Shown: in pieces, positions 24,404 to 33,561 of the stretch
How positions within the stretch are numbered: position 1 is the first letter of the stretch
Layout: each line of letters opens with the position of its first letter
NCBI GenBank assembly: GCA_965227315.1
Contig: OZ245737.1
Location: 1,860,001 to 1,924,000, forward strand
Length of the DNA: 64,000 bases
Direction of reading: 5' to 3'
Source of the DNA: JANQHS01 sp965227315
Lineage (GTDB): Bacteria > Bacteroidota > Bacteroidia > Cytophagales > CCMP332
Program-made: the position numbers and the translations under genes
The notes under the pieces: generated by a model
What the model saw: only the letters and a program-made list of their open reading frames with translations
Databases searched by the model: none
Told to the model about the DNA's origin: nothing

Positions 24404-26809
24404 TTAATTTCTTATTGGTCTCCCTGTTTTCAAAACAGCCTGAATTCTTTCCAGGGTCTTTTTTTCCCCTGTTAATGATACAAATGCTTCCCTTTCAAGG
24501 TTCAGCAGGTAATCCTCATCCACTTCCATAGGGTAGGAGAGATCTCCACCAGCCATGACGTATGCCAGCTTTCTTGCCACTTTGGCATCATGATCGGAAA
24601 TATACCTGGCCATATGCATGCCGTTGATCCCGGCTTCGAACAATGCGATGGCTTCTTTTCCCAGCACTTTGATGTTTTTCCTTTTTGATGGAGGCACGTA
24701 TCCATTCTCCAGCATTCCCAATACCAGATTTTTTGCGTCGAAGATCTGCCGGTTTTTGTTGATCGAGATCCGGTCCTTCTTTTGAAGGATGCGCATATCG
24801 AATGCTTCGTGTGCCGAGGTCGCCACCTTGGCTGTTGCCACGTTCATAAACATGTTTTGCAGGTTGTTCAGCTGCACATCTCCAGCTTCGAAGCTGTCAG
24901 ATACCCGTAAGGCCATTTCCTTGGAGCCACACCCTGCCGGAATAACCCCAACACCCAGCTCAACCAAACCGATATAGGTTTCAGCCGCTGCCTGAACCCG
25001 GTCGGCATGCATGGTCATCTCGCAACCTCCGCCGAGCGTCAGCCCATGAGGCGCTACTACGACAGGGCAGGAGCTGTATCTTAATCTCATGACTGTGCTT
25101 TGAAATTGGCGCACCATGAAATCGATCTCATCGTATTCCTGTTCGATCGCAAACATGAACACCAATCCCAGGTTGGCACCTGCGGAAAAGTTGGCCCCCT
25201 GGTTTCCGATCACCAATCCTTCATATTGGCTTTCGGCAAGATCAATGGCCTTATGTATTCCCTGAATTACCTCGGAGCCGAGGGTGTTCATTTTGGTATG
25301 GAACTCCAGGTTCAGTATTCCGTCACCCAGATTAAAGATCGTTGCACCACTGTTTCCCCATACCTTTTTTCCATCCCTGATGTTGTCAAGAATGATAAAC
25401 TCATCCTGTCCGGGAATAGCTTTGTATTGCTTGGATTCAATGTCATAGTATTTTCTTTTCCCCTCTTCGACCTTATAAAAGGAATCATGGCCTTGATCCA
25501 GCATCTCCCTTACCCAAGGTGCCGCCTGAATCCCCGCCTCTTCCATTTTTTCCAGCCCCTTTTTTACTCCGAATGAATCCCACAATTCGAAAGGACCTAT
25601 TTCCCAGGCAAAGCCTGCGCAGGAGGCCTGGTCGATTTGGAAAAGATGATCTGATATTTCGGGAATCCTGTTTGATGAATAGGCGAATAGCGGGAGGAAT
25701 GATCTTCTCAGAAAATCACCAACCTTGTCCTTGGTGTTCATCAAAAAGGTGATCTTATTTCCCAGGCCTCCGGAGACCTGTTTCACATCTTCAAGCTCTT
25801 TGAATTTCGCCTTTTCCTTTTCCCTGTACTCCATCGAGTTCAGGTCAAGGGTAAGGATCACGGACTTCCCTTCCTTGTCTTTGACTTTCTTGTAGAAGCC
25901 TTGTTTGGTTTTGTCTCCGAGCCATTTTTTCTCTTCAAGCTCCCTGACTATTTGTGGAAGTTTAAAGCTCTCTCGGCTCTCATCATGTTCCAGGGCCTTA
26001 TATAGGTTGTCGGCTACTTTGATAAGGGTATCAAGGCCTACGACATCCGATGTTCTGAATGTGGCTGATTTTGGCCTTCCCACGATGGGGCCGGTCAGTC
26101 GGTCTACCTGATCTATGTTGAAACCAACTTCCTGCATGGCTTCCACGATCTTCAGAATTGAATAAATGCCAATTCTATTCGCAATAAAGGCGGGGGTATC
26201 TTTGCACAGCACGGTGGTTTTTCCAAGATACTTTTCACCGTAGCCCATTAAAAACCCGATGATCTCCGGATCGGTTTCGGGTCCCGGAATGATCTCCAGA
26301 AGCGGTAAATACCTTGGAGGATTGAAAAAATGTGTGCCGGCAAAATTCTTTCGGAAATCCTCCTCTCGGCCCTCAGCCAGAAGTGACATGGGAATACCGC
26401 TTGTGTTCGATGTTATAAGGGTTCCCTTGGTTCGGATCTTTTCAATTTTTTCGTAGAGAGACCGTTTGATCTCGAGATTTTCAATGATGGCTTCCAACAC
26501 CCAATCGCAATCCTTGATCTTTTCAAGGTCGTCTTCAAAGTTCCCGGTGGTGATTCTTACACTAAACGACTTGTCATAAATGGGGGAGGGGTTGGATTTG
26601 AGCACGGATTGCAATGCATCGTTGACAATACGATTTTTGACCCTTGTGTTTTTGAGCTCCAGTCCTGCTGCCTTTTCCTTCTCATTTAGTTCTCGTGGAG
26701 AAATATCCAAAAGAAGAACTTCCAGCCCGATGCCCGCAAAATGGCAGGCTATCCGTGAACCCATCACACCGGAGCCCAGTACGGCCACCTTCTTAATTCT
26801 TCTTTTCAT
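24404..26809 (-). CDS. fadN: 3-hydroxyacyl-CoA dehydrogenase / enoyl-CoA hydratase fusion (FadN-type)
   Basis: An 801-residue bifunctional beta-oxidation enzyme. The N-terminal NAD-binding domain is seen in KVAVLGSGVMGSRIACHFAG and in NTSGIPMS and GTHFFNPPRYLPLLEI. The C-terminal crotonase domain begins near residue 500 (ANFSAGANLG, SCPVVVAPHGLTLGGGCEM). This order, dehydrogenase first, is that of B. subtilis FadN and the reverse of E. coli FadB. The ATG at 26809 overlaps the end of the MarR regulator gene (ATGA), tying regulation to synthesis. Confidence 0.92.
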   Translation of the reverse strand: MKRRIKKVAVLGSGVMGSRIACHFAGIGLEVLLLDISPRELNEKEKAAGLELKNTRVKNRIVNDALQSVLKSNPSPIYDKSFSVRITTGNFEDDLEKIKDCDWVLEAIIENLEIKRSLYEKIEKIRTKGTLITSNTSGIPMSLLAEGREEDFRKNFAGTHFFNPPRYLPLLEIIPGPETDPEIIGFLMGYGEKYLGKTTVLCKDTPAFIANRIGIYSILKIVEAMQEVGFNIDQVDRLTGPIVGRPKSATFRTSDVVGLDTLIKVADNLYKALEHDESRESFKLPQIVRELEEKKWLGDKTKQGFYKKVKDKEGKSVILTLDLNSMEYREKEKAKFKELEDVKQVSGGLGNKITFLMNTKDKVGDFLRRSFLPLFAYSSNRIPEISDHLFQIDQASCAGFAWEIGPFELWDSFGVKKGLEKMEEAGIQAAPWVREMLDQGHDSFYKVEEGKRKYYDIESKQYKAIPGQDEFIILDNIRDGKKVWGNSGATIFNLGDGILNLEFHTKMNTLGSEVIQGIHKAIDLAESQYEGLVIGNQGANFSAGANLGLVFMFAIEQEYDEIDFMVRQFQSTVMRLRYSSCPVVVAPHGLTLGGGCEMTMHADRVQAAAETYIGLVELGVGVIPAGCGSKEMALRVSDSFEAGDVQLNNLQNMFMNVATAKVATSAHEAFDMRILQKKDRISINKNRQIFDAKNLVLGMLENGYVPPSKRKNIKVLGKEAIALFEAGINGMHMARYISDHDAKVARKLAYVMAGGDLSYPMEVDEDYLLNLEREAFVSLTGEKKTLERIQAVLKTGRPIRN

Positions 26810-27255
26810 TGCTGTGCTTTTTCAAATACCTTTTCCTTTTCAATTAATTGGGTGATGCTACTGATCACCTCAAAAAAGCCATCCAACTTCTTCTGGGAAA
26901 CAGTGCTGCGAACCTTATTGTTGAAATCCAGAATTGTTTGCCTGGATACCTCTCTCTTTTTAACACCAAGAGGGGTCAAAAAAATCCGCTGAACCCTTCC
27001 ATCATTTGGGTCCGTTCGCTTTTCGACAAGCCCTTTTTCTTCCATATTCCTGAGCATTCTTGATAAGGAATGAATCTCCATTCCCATCATCGGACCGATC
27101 TTGGTCGCCGGCGTTCCGTTTTTGCGATCAATATTGATCAATACATAGCCTATGGCGGTGGAAATGTCGTGCTTGATGGCAACGCTGTTGTACATTCTGA
27201 AAATGGCATGCCATGCGGCCTTTATGTTAAAATCAACTGTCTCCTCAGGTTTCAT
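26806..27255 (-). CDS. MarR-family transcriptional regulator
   Basis: A 149-residue winged-helix repressor. The recognition part is MMGMEIHSLSRMLRNMEEKGLVEKRTDPNDGRVQRIFLT, with the DPNDGR wing typical of MarR. It leads the fadN-fadA-fadE operon, overlapping fadN by 4 bp, so control of beta-oxidation by an acyl-CoA or fatty-acid ligand is the likely role (inference). In B. subtilis and Thermus the comparable regulator is a TetR-type FadR, so a MarR here is a different solution. A palindrome 20-45 bp upstream of its ATG is a candidate own operator. Confidence 0.88.
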   Translation of the reverse strand: MKPEETVDFNIKAAWHAIFRMYNSVAIKHDISTAIGYVLINIDRKNGTPATKIGPMMGMEIHSLSRMLRNMEEKGLVEKRTDPNDGRVQRIFLTPLGVKKREVSRQTILDFNNKVRSTVSQKKLDGFFEVISSITQLIEKEKVFEKAQQ

Positions 27256-27274
27256 CGGATAACGAAATTAGGAG

Positions 27275-27300
27275 AATTTATTATGCAAGCCTAATAAATT
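27275..27300. promoter_or_regulatory. 26-bp inverted repeat, candidate MarR operator
   Basis: AATTTATTA at 27275-27283 and TAATAAATT at 27292-27300 are perfect 9-bp inverted arms separated by TGCAAGCC. The site lies 20-45 bp upstream of the marR ATG (27255), where binding would block the promoter of the marR-fadNAE operon. It is also 12 bp beyond the 3' end of the helicase gene, so a role in termination there cannot be excluded, but no T-tract follows. Confidence 0.6.
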
Positions 27301-27312
27301 GAGAAAAAAAAT

Positions 27313-28542
27313 TTATCGCTTCTTGCGGAAGGGTTTTTTCCGGAAATTCTTCTTCCCCTTTCCTCTGAAGGGCTTTTTTTCTCTGGCTGACCACTCCATT
27401 TGAAATTGTTTCAAATCTTCAGGCAACGAGATAAACTCCGTTTTTTTCCCGTTCAGGTTTTCCAGCTTCAGAATATTCTTCTGGTCTTCCTGGTTGATAA
27501 AGGTGATGGCCTTTCCCGTTTTATCCGCCCTGGCCGTTCTTCCGGCCCTGTGGATGTAGTCTTCAGGATCCTGCGGAACATCGTAATTCAATACATGACT
27601 GATGCCCTCTATGTCGATACCCCTTGAAACGACATTGGTAGCAACCAGGAATTGAAGCTTCTTGTTCTTGAAGTCCATCAGGGTTTTTTCTCTTTCCTCC
27701 TGTTCCTTTCCGGAATGAAGGGTTTTCGCCTTAATACCCCTTCTTGATAGATTTCTTTTGATCTGATCGGCCGAATCTTTTCTACCGGTGAAAATGATCA
27801 TTCTGCCAATTTCTTCTCGTTTTGTGACCAGATGTTCAAGCAGCGGAATTTTTCCAGGCTCTCCAACCAGATAAAACTCCTCGCTTATCCCTCCTGCCAG
27901 CTTCGAAACGGCGATATTGACCTCTATCGGATTGTGTAGAATTTTTTTGGCGAGATGCCTGATCTTGGGAGGCATGGTCGCCGAAAACATCATGGTCTGC
28001 TTCTTCTTCGGAAGCTGTTTCTCGATATATGTAATATCCTCGATAAAGCCCATCTCTAGCATTTTGTCTGCCTCATCAAGGATGAAATGATCAATGGCGT
28101 TGAAATGTGCCCTTCCGAGTTTCATCAACATGATCAACCTTCCCGGGGTGGCAACAATGAACTCGCTTTTGTTATCCAAGGCCTTTTTCTGAGCCGAAAA
28201 GTTTTCGGAGTTATTCCCCCCATAAATTGGAAAGGAACTCAATCCAGTGAAATAACCCAGCCCTGTGATCTGCTGATCGATTTGAACAGCGAGCTCCCGG
28301 GTCGGAACCAGGATAAGGCATGAATGTCCTTCAGTCTTGTTTTTTAGTATATGCTGAAGGGTCGGGATGAGGTATGCCGCGGTTTTTCCGGTTCCGGTTT
28401 GGGCACAGGCAATAATATCTCTTCCGGACAATGCCGAGGGAATCGCCTCTGACTGAACCGGGGTCATTTTTTCAAAACCAAGGGAATCTATACCCTCCAC
28501 CAGGGAAGGTTCTAGCTCAAGCGAAGAAAAAGTATCATTCAT
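27313..28542 (-). CDS. DEAD-box RNA helicase (RhlE-like)
   Basis: A 409-residue ATP-dependent RNA helicase. Motifs in order: Q motif (FEKMTPVQSEAIP), ACAQTGTGKTAA (I), PTRELAVQ (Ia), VATPGRL (Ib), LDEADKM (II), SATMP (III), RGIDIEG (V) and HRAGRTAR (VI). The tail is strongly basic (KKPFRGKGKKNFRKKPFRKKR region), as in RhlE-type helicases that bind RNA non-specifically. It probably acts in ribosome assembly or mRNA turnover. Its start overlaps the DUF2911 gene by 8 bp. Confidence 0.92.
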   Translation of the reverse strand: MNDTFSSLELEPSLVEGIDSLGFEKMTPVQSEAIPSALSGRDIIACAQTGTGKTAAYLIPTLQHILKNKTEGHSCLILVPTRELAVQIDQQITGLGYFTGLSSFPIYGGNNSENFSAQKKALDNKSEFIVATPGRLIMLMKLGRAHFNAIDHFILDEADKMLEMGFIEDITYIEKQLPKKKQTMMFSATMPPKIRHLAKKILHNPIEVNIAVSKLAGGISEEFYLVGEPGKIPLLEHLVTKREEIGRMIIFTGRKDSADQIKRNLSRRGIKAKTLHSGKEQEEREKTLMDFKNKKLQFLVATNVVSRGIDIEGISHVLNYDVPQDPEDYIHRAGRTARADKTGKAITFINQEDQKNILKLENLNGKKTEFISLPEDLKQFQMEWSAREKKPFRGKGKKNFRKKPFRKKR

Positions 28543-29089
28543 AGGAAAATGGAAGGCGGATCAGTGTTCTGTCCCAAAAGAAATTCATCATGGGAACTGC
28601 TGTTTCCTGGTCCTTCAAGAGTGTAATGGTAAACATTTCAACCTCTTCCTGCAATTCTTCCACCGGCAGGCGAACTGTCAGGACGTCCATTTCATGGTTT
28701 GCTTCCTGATATCCCCACTGACCCAGTTCCGAATTGAAGACAATATCCCATTGTTCTTTTCCCGGAATGGCATAGAGGCGATATTTTCCTTTTGGCAGAA
28801 CCTCATTTTTGATTGAGATACTTTTACTCAGCTCAAGCTCAGTTGCCTTGTTGGCCCCTAACCTCCAGTAAACACCATAGGGCTGAAGGGCTCCATCCTT
28901 TTCTTCACCAAAAATGATCCGGCCCTTTTTAGAAGGCCGGCAATACTCGATCGAAGCCCGGAATTCTCCATCCTCAAAAGTCACGACCTCTTTAGGGCTT
29001 GCAAGTCTGGTCAGATAAAAGAAGTTCAAGGCTCCGTATGCGATCAGCAGTCCGGCTATAATACCGAGCCAGATCAATACTTTTTTCAT
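28535..29089 (-). CDS. DUF2911 family protein with N-terminal membrane anchor
   Basis: A 184-residue protein beginning MKKVLIWLGIIAGLLIAYGAL, a signal anchor/uncleaved signal. The DUF2911 region follows: IEYCRPSKKGRIIFG and YGVYWRLGANKATELELS, then LPKGKYRLYAIPGKEQWDIVFN. The family is common in Bacteroidota and of unknown function. The ATG at 29089 is preferred over an upstream in-frame extension to 29239, which reads through the dapF promoter region without a signal. It overlaps the helicase start, so the two are probably co-transcribed. Confidence 0.82.
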   Translation of the reverse strand: MKKVLIWLGIIAGLLIAYGALNFFYLTRLASPKEVVTFEDGEFRASIEYCRPSKKGRIIFGEEKDGALQPYGVYWRLGANKATELELSKSISIKNEVLPKGKYRLYAIPGKEQWDIVFNSELGQWGYQEANHEMDVLTVRLPVEELQEEVEMFTITLLKDQETAVPMMNFFWDRTLIRLPFSYE

Positions 29090-29115
29090 TTCAATCTTAT
29101 TGCTTGATTTGAATA

Positions 29116-29964
29116 ATGGTGGCAAAGGAAGCAATCTTCCATAAATACGAGGCCTGCGGAAACGATTATCTGGTCGTGCCGTTTCAATCGGAATGGTTCT
29201 CTTCAGAGATTGCCTTTGTCCAAAAAATCTGCTCCACACAATACGGAGTCGGTTCGGACGGGGTTCTACTGGATGGAGGTCCTGGTAAAAGACTTGATCG
29301 GTTATTAAGGATCTTTAATCCGGATGGTTCAGAAGCGGAAAAAAGCGGGAACGGTATACGAATCTTTGGCCGGTATCTTAAGGATATCGGATTTTGGAAA
29401 GAAGCGGACATCGGACTTGAAACCGGAGGCGGAGATGTTCGGCTTTTTGAAGAGGAGGATCAGGATATCAAGGTCAATATGGGCACTGCGAGCTTCGATC
29501 CTTCCGACATTCCGCTGAACGATGTTAACCCCTGGTTCGAAAAAGAGCTCAGGCTGGATGATCGCAAATTTGAAGTGACTTGCCTAAGCCTTGGCAACCC
29601 TCATTGTGTCATCAGGTTTGAGAATCTTCCAAGCGATCAGGAAGTAAGATCGATTGGACCGATGATCGAGAATTATCCGCTTTTTTCGAATCGTATCAAT
29701 GTCCAGTTTGTTCGGGTTCTGGATAATCAGAACATAGAAATGAAGATCTGGGAAAGAGGGGCAGGGTTCACCGAGTCTTCCGGTTCAAGTTCCTGTGCTG
29801 CCGTAGCAGCCTTGTCCAAGTTGGAATTGGTCGATAAGAAATGCCAGGTGCGGATGCCGGGAGGCGTCCTTTGGGTTGAGGTAGGTGATGATGGTATATG
29901 GCTCAAGGGGCCCGTGAAAAAGATCTTCACAGGAACCCTTTCGCCGGAATTCTTACTGGACTGA
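29116..29964 (+). CDS. Diaminopimelate-epimerase-family protein lacking both catalytic cysteines
   Basis: A 282-residue DapF-fold protein: YEACGNDYLVV at the N-terminus, IFNPDGSEAEKSGNGIR near residues 68-82 and WERGAGFTESSGSSSCAA near 212-229. In true DapF both catalytic bases are cysteines (MCGNG and ACGTG). Here those positions are Ser77 and Ser222 (a neighbouring Cys227 is not the catalytic one). So either the enzyme uses serines, catalyses a different reaction (as some proline-racemase/PhzF-type relatives do), or is inactive. The ATG is at 29116. It overlaps the convergent DUF4399 gene by 12 bp. No symbol is given because DAP epimerase activity cannot be assumed. Confidence 0.82.
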   Translation: MVAKEAIFHKYEACGNDYLVVPFQSEWFSSEIAFVQKICSTQYGVGSDGVLLDGGPGKRLDRLLRIFNPDGSEAEKSGNGIRIFGRYLKDIGFWKEADIGLETGGGDVRLFEEEDQDIKVNMGTASFDPSDIPLNDVNPWFEKELRLDDRKFEVTCLSLGNPHCVIRFENLPSDQEVRSIGPMIENYPLFSNRINVQFVRVLDNQNIEMKIWERGAGFTESSGSSSCAAVAALSKLELVDKKCQVRMPGGVLWVEVGDDGIWLKGPVKKIFTGTLSPEFLLD

Positions 29965-30465
29965 AACTTTGATCGAGGCACTCATGGGCTCACCATAGCT
30001 TTGGTGGAGGCCGTCGGCAAATTGCAGCGTCAGGGTGTATTCCCCGGGCTCGAGTTCCAGGGTTGTTTGGGTGCTTCCATCACCAAAATGAATGTTGGTC
30101 TCATCCATAGGCACGACGGTGCCTGTTTCGTAAAAGCCTCTGTTGATCAGGATATGGTGATGCCCCATGCTCTTGTTCAGGTTTCCCGCCGGCTCTACTT
30201 CCATCCCTTCTACTCCCATTTCCACTACGAATGGAGATGTAACCACATCTCCTTCCTGAAGATTTACAAAATACACCCTCATGTCTTCGGTGATCTCCTG
30301 GCCTGCGCCATACAACTCCTCGGCCTCACCACCTTCTGTGGCTTCAGACTCCTGAACATCCTCTATTTCTACCATTTCCTCTTCGCTCGAGGTTTCCGTA
30401 GCGGTTCCGCAGGAGCCCAGAAAAAGGAGAGGAGCAATTCCCAGATATAAAAACAGTTTTTTCAT
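29953..30465 (-). CDS. DUF4399 family lipoprotein
   Basis: A 170-residue lipoprotein: lipobox FLGSC (Cys near residue 19), an acidic linker (about residues 25-60, many Glu), then the DUF4399 domain containing KSMGHHHILINRG near residue 104-116 and LTLQFADGLHQSYG. The HHH cluster suggests a metal ion, possibly copper, but this is only inference. Predicted periplasmic. Divergent from the SIMPL gene; overlaps the 3' end of the DapF-like gene. Confidence 0.8.
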   Translation of the reverse strand: MKKLFLYLGIAPLLFLGSCGTATETSSEEEMVEIEDVQESEATEGGEAEELYGAGQEITEDMRVYFVNLQEGDVVTSPFVVEMGVEGMEVEPAGNLNKSMGHHHILINRGFYETGTVVPMDETNIHFGDGSTQTTLELEPGEYTLTLQFADGLHQSYGEPMSASIKVSVQ

Positions 30466-30532
30466 CGTTGAATATTTTATGAATTTAAATTTATAGAGTA
30501 TTAACTTCTTTTTGAATAAAAATTCGATCCAT

Positions 30533-31225
30533 ATGAAATTGTTTTATCCATTCTTATTCATTCTGATCTTTTCGCTGGGTCTGTCTGCCCAAAGAACGAT
30601 CAATGTTGTGGGCACTTCTGAGATCATGGTTGAACCTACCATCTTCAGGTTTTCGATAATGCTCAGGGAGTACCAGGATGGCAAAAATCTCAAATCCATT
30701 GAAGAGCTTGAAAAAAACCTACTCAAAGCTCTTGACAAGGCAGATCTTCCAAAAGACAAGTTGAAAGTATCGTCTTTCAATGGAGGCATGTATGCCCTGA
30801 GACGAAAAAAGGATCCGGAATTTCGGGCAAGCAAAAATTATCAGCTTAGCTTGGATGATGCTTCAAAGCTGGACAGGGTCATGGAGAATATGGATAAAAT
30901 GGGTGTGACCAATGTGTACTTGATAGATGCCACTCGTGATGATCTTCCGGAGATCAGGAAGGAAAACAGGGTCAAGGCTCTGGCGGCCGCAAAAGAAAAG
31001 GCAAGCTATTTACTGGCCTCAATGGAGGAACAGCTGGGAAAGCTGCTTAAGATCTCTGAGATCCCGATTGCCGAGTTCAACAACTCACCGGCAAATACCA
31101 GAGGGTTTTCGGAAATGGCGGTAGCGGCGGACGAGCTGATGGTTGAGTCTTATGAAGCTCTGGAGTTCAGGCAGATCAAGGTGATCAATCGCATATATGT
31201 TTTGTTTGAGATCAAAGATCAGTAG
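30533..31225 (+). CDS. SIMPL-domain (DUF541) exported protein
   Basis: A 230-residue protein with a cleavable signal peptide (MKLFYPFLFILIFSLGLSAQ) and the SIMPL domain: INVVGTSEIMVEPTIFRFSIML, then LSLDDASKLDRVMENMDKMG and the conserved AAAKEKASYLLASMEEQLGKL near residues 145-168. The family is periplasmic or outer-membrane associated (E. coli YggE type), linked to oxidative stress, with biochemical function unclear. The ATG at 30533 is chosen over a TTG seven codons upstream because the signal peptide starts there. Confidence 0.83.
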   Translation: MKLFYPFLFILIFSLGLSAQRTINVVGTSEIMVEPTIFRFSIMLREYQDGKNLKSIEELEKNLLKALDKADLPKDKLKVSSFNGGMYALRRKKDPEFRASKNYQLSLDDASKLDRVMENMDKMGVTNVYLIDATRDDLPEIRKENRVKALAAAKEKASYLLASMEEQLGKLLKISEIPIAEFNNSPANTRGFSEMAVAADELMVESYEALEFRQIKVINRIYVLFEIKDQ

Positions 31226-33501
31226 CCGAATCTAACGGCAAGGAGGCACATGTCATCAAGTTGGTCCTGCCCTTTCATCCATTTTTCGATCGATGATACC
31301 ATGATGTCGCGCTGATCATTCATTGCCCTATAGGAATTTTCATGGATAAGCGATTTTAGGTTTTTGACCATGAATTTCTTACCTGCCGGCCCTCCGAACT
31401 GATCCTGGATACCATCGGTAAAAAGATAGAAAGACATGGGACCATCTTTGGAAATGCGATGGGTAGTAAATTCTCTCTTCCCCTCTTCATGATGACCTCC
31501 GATCGGAAATTTATCACCTTTGATCATCTCCAATTTATCGTCGACAATGTATAGCAAGGAATTTTTTGCACCGGAAAATCGAATTTCTCCTCCCTTCTTG
31601 GAAAAAGAGCAGATGACCATATCCATTCCATCTCTGACCTCGGAGGTGTCTTGTTTGAGGGCTTTGTTGACGCCCTGATGAAGTTTTTCAAGAATCAGCC
31701 CCGGATCGGATTCCCCCTCATTGCCCACAATTCGATTAAGCAATTCCATGCCGATCATACTCATGAATGCGCCGGGAACCCCATGCCCTGTACAATCGCC
31801 TACTACGAGTATATTCCAATCCTGCGCTTCACCAACCCAAAAGAAATCCCCGCTGACAATATCTCTTGGACGGTAGAAAACAAAGTTTTCCGGAAAAAGA
31901 GAATTCAGCCTTTCGGCTGAAGGAAGCATGGCCTGCTGAATTCTTTCCGCGTAGTTCAGGGAATCGGTGATCTGTTGATTCTTTTCTCCGATCACAAGGT
32001 TCTGTGCTTCTAGCTGGTCGCGTTGGGCAAGGATCTCCTCGTTTTGTGTATGGAGCTCTTCGTTTTTTTCCCGGATCTCAAGGTTGGCCTTTTTCTTTAT
32101 GCGGAAGCTTCTGTAGAAGCCAATAGCCGCAGCGACCAATAAAGCGGCAAGCGCAATCAAAAAGTTTCTTAAGGTTTTCCCCTGTTCAATTTCCAACTGC
32201 TTCTTCTCAACCTGGGCTGATTTCAATTCATTCTCCTGATTCAGGTTTTTGATCCTCATGTCCTTTTCCTCGGTTTCATACCTGACCTGGGCTTCGTGCA
32301 GAGCCTGCAGCATTTGATTTGATCGGATCGTGTCCATCCCATTTATGTAAAGCTCTCCAAACCTGTAGGCCTCCCGGTAATTGCCTATTTCCTTGAAAAT
32401 GAGTGATTTGTTTTGATATAGCTTGGCAAGTCGTTCATAGTCACCAATTTCCAATGCCAGGCCTATTCCCTTGTCGGCATAGCCGAGCGCGGCATTCCTA
32501 TCCCCCAATTTCATGTACAGCGAAGTCAAATTGATCAGAACACTCAACTGCGCGGCCCGATCTCCCTGCTCCACATATGTTTTGAGGGCCATATTGTTAT
32601 AGATCCTGGAAGAATCGTATTTGCCTATTCCTTCATATTGCACTCCCAGGTTTACATAGGATTTTGATATGATGTTGATATCTCCTGTTGAAGTCGCGTG
32701 GTTCAGAGCCTTGATGGTAAAAACCTTTGCGGAGTCATAGTCTTCAGCATCCTGATATAAGCCGCCCATATTCAAATAGCCCGTGGCCATGCTGTAAATG
32801 TTCTTTTGCCTTTTCCAAATCTCTATTGCCCGGTTCAGGTATTTTTTGGCTGCGTCGTAGTTCTCCAGGGACCAGGTTGCAATGGCTATATTGTTATAGG
32901 TGGAAGCAAGAGAACTTTGGTCCCCGAGCGAGTCTTCGATTTTTAAGGCTTGGTAATAGTATTTTAATGATTTTTCATAGACCCCTTGTTCCTGGTAATA
33001 ATTGCCCATGTTTCCAATCGCAAGAGCCAGCCCCTCCATGTTTCCAATTTCTTCATAAATGCCCAGGCTTTTGCTGGTATAGTAAAGGTTGGAATCCGTT
33101 TCGTTCAGAAAAGCATAAACATTTCCGATGTTCAGATAGAGTGATCCTATCCTTTCCCGATTGTTTAGCTCTTTAAAAATCCTTAATGAGGATCCATAAT
33201 AGATCAGAGCAGTATCCGGGGTGCCGGTGAGATAGTAGATCGAACCCAGGCGGTTTTGGGCATTGGCAATTCCAAACTTGTAGTTTTCCTCTGTTGATAT
33301 TTTTTCCGATTCCAATAAGAATTCATAAGCCCTTCCCAGGTCCTGGTACAGGATTTCCCAGGCAATATTGCAAAGAGAATCGGCTCTGGCCTTTTGATCC
33401 GCTGCCGAATTTATTCTTTGATCAATGGAATCGGTTTTCTGTGAGAAACCATATGAGAAACATAGACACAAGCAAAAGAAAGGTGGGAACCAATGCTTCA
33501 T
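31219..33501 (-). CDS. TPR sensor with SpoIIE-type PP2C phosphatase
   Basis: A 760-residue membrane protein: signal peptide (MKHWFPPFFCLCLCFSYGFSQ), about nine TPR units (residues 60-420; e.g. GNYYQEQGVYEKSLKYYYQALKIEDSLG), one transmembrane helix near 440-462, and a coiled-coil linker (IREKNEELHTQNEEILAQRDQLEAQN). The cytoplasmic SpoIIE phosphatase domain has PRDIVSGDFFWV, VVGDCTGHGVPGAFMSMIG and DGMDMVICSF. It should dephosphorylate a phospho-antagonist protein in a partner-switching system, with the TPR part sensing a periplasmic signal. No STAS or kinase gene lies beside it. It overlaps the convergent SIMPL gene by 7 bp. Confidence 0.87.
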   Translation of the reverse strand: MKHWFPPFFCLCLCFSYGFSQKTDSIDQRINSAADQKARADSLCNIAWEILYQDLGRAYEFLLESEKISTEENYKFGIANAQNRLGSIYYLTGTPDTALIYYGSSLRIFKELNNRERIGSLYLNIGNVYAFLNETDSNLYYTSKSLGIYEEIGNMEGLALAIGNMGNYYQEQGVYEKSLKYYYQALKIEDSLGDQSSLASTYNNIAIATWSLENYDAAKKYLNRAIEIWKRQKNIYSMATGYLNMGGLYQDAEDYDSAKVFTIKALNHATSTGDINIISKSYVNLGVQYEGIGKYDSSRIYNNMALKTYVEQGDRAAQLSVLINLTSLYMKLGDRNAALGYADKGIGLALEIGDYERLAKLYQNKSLIFKEIGNYREAYRFGELYINGMDTIRSNQMLQALHEAQVRYETEEKDMRIKNLNQENELKSAQVEKKQLEIEQGKTLRNFLIALAALLVAAAIGFYRSFRIKKKANLEIREKNEELHTQNEEILAQRDQLEAQNLVIGEKNQQITDSLNYAERIQQAMLPSAERLNSLFPENFVFYRPRDIVSGDFFWVGEAQDWNILVVGDCTGHGVPGAFMSMIGMELLNRIVGNEGESDPGLILEKLHQGVNKALKQDTSEVRDGMDMVICSFSKKGGEIRFSGAKNSLLYIVDDKLEMIKGDKFPIGGHHEEGKREFTTHRISKDGPMSFYLFTDGIQDQFGGPAGKKFMVKNLKSLIHENSYRAMNDQRDIMVSSIEKWMKGQDQLDDMCLLAVRFGY

Positions 33502-33532
33502 AGCCGTTCTAAGTTAGTCAAGGTTTGGGCAC

Positions 33533-33558
33533 AAAAAAACCCCGCGACTGCGGGGTTT
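33533..33558 (-). terminator. Rho-independent terminator of the rpsP-rimM-trmD-rplS operon
   Basis: Arms AAACCCCGC (33537-33545) and GCGGGGTTT (33550-33558) with a GACT loop. On the minus strand the hairpin is followed by seven Ts (A-run at 33533-33539). It sits 4 bp past the rplS stop. Confidence 0.9.
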
Positions 33559-33561
33559 GAA

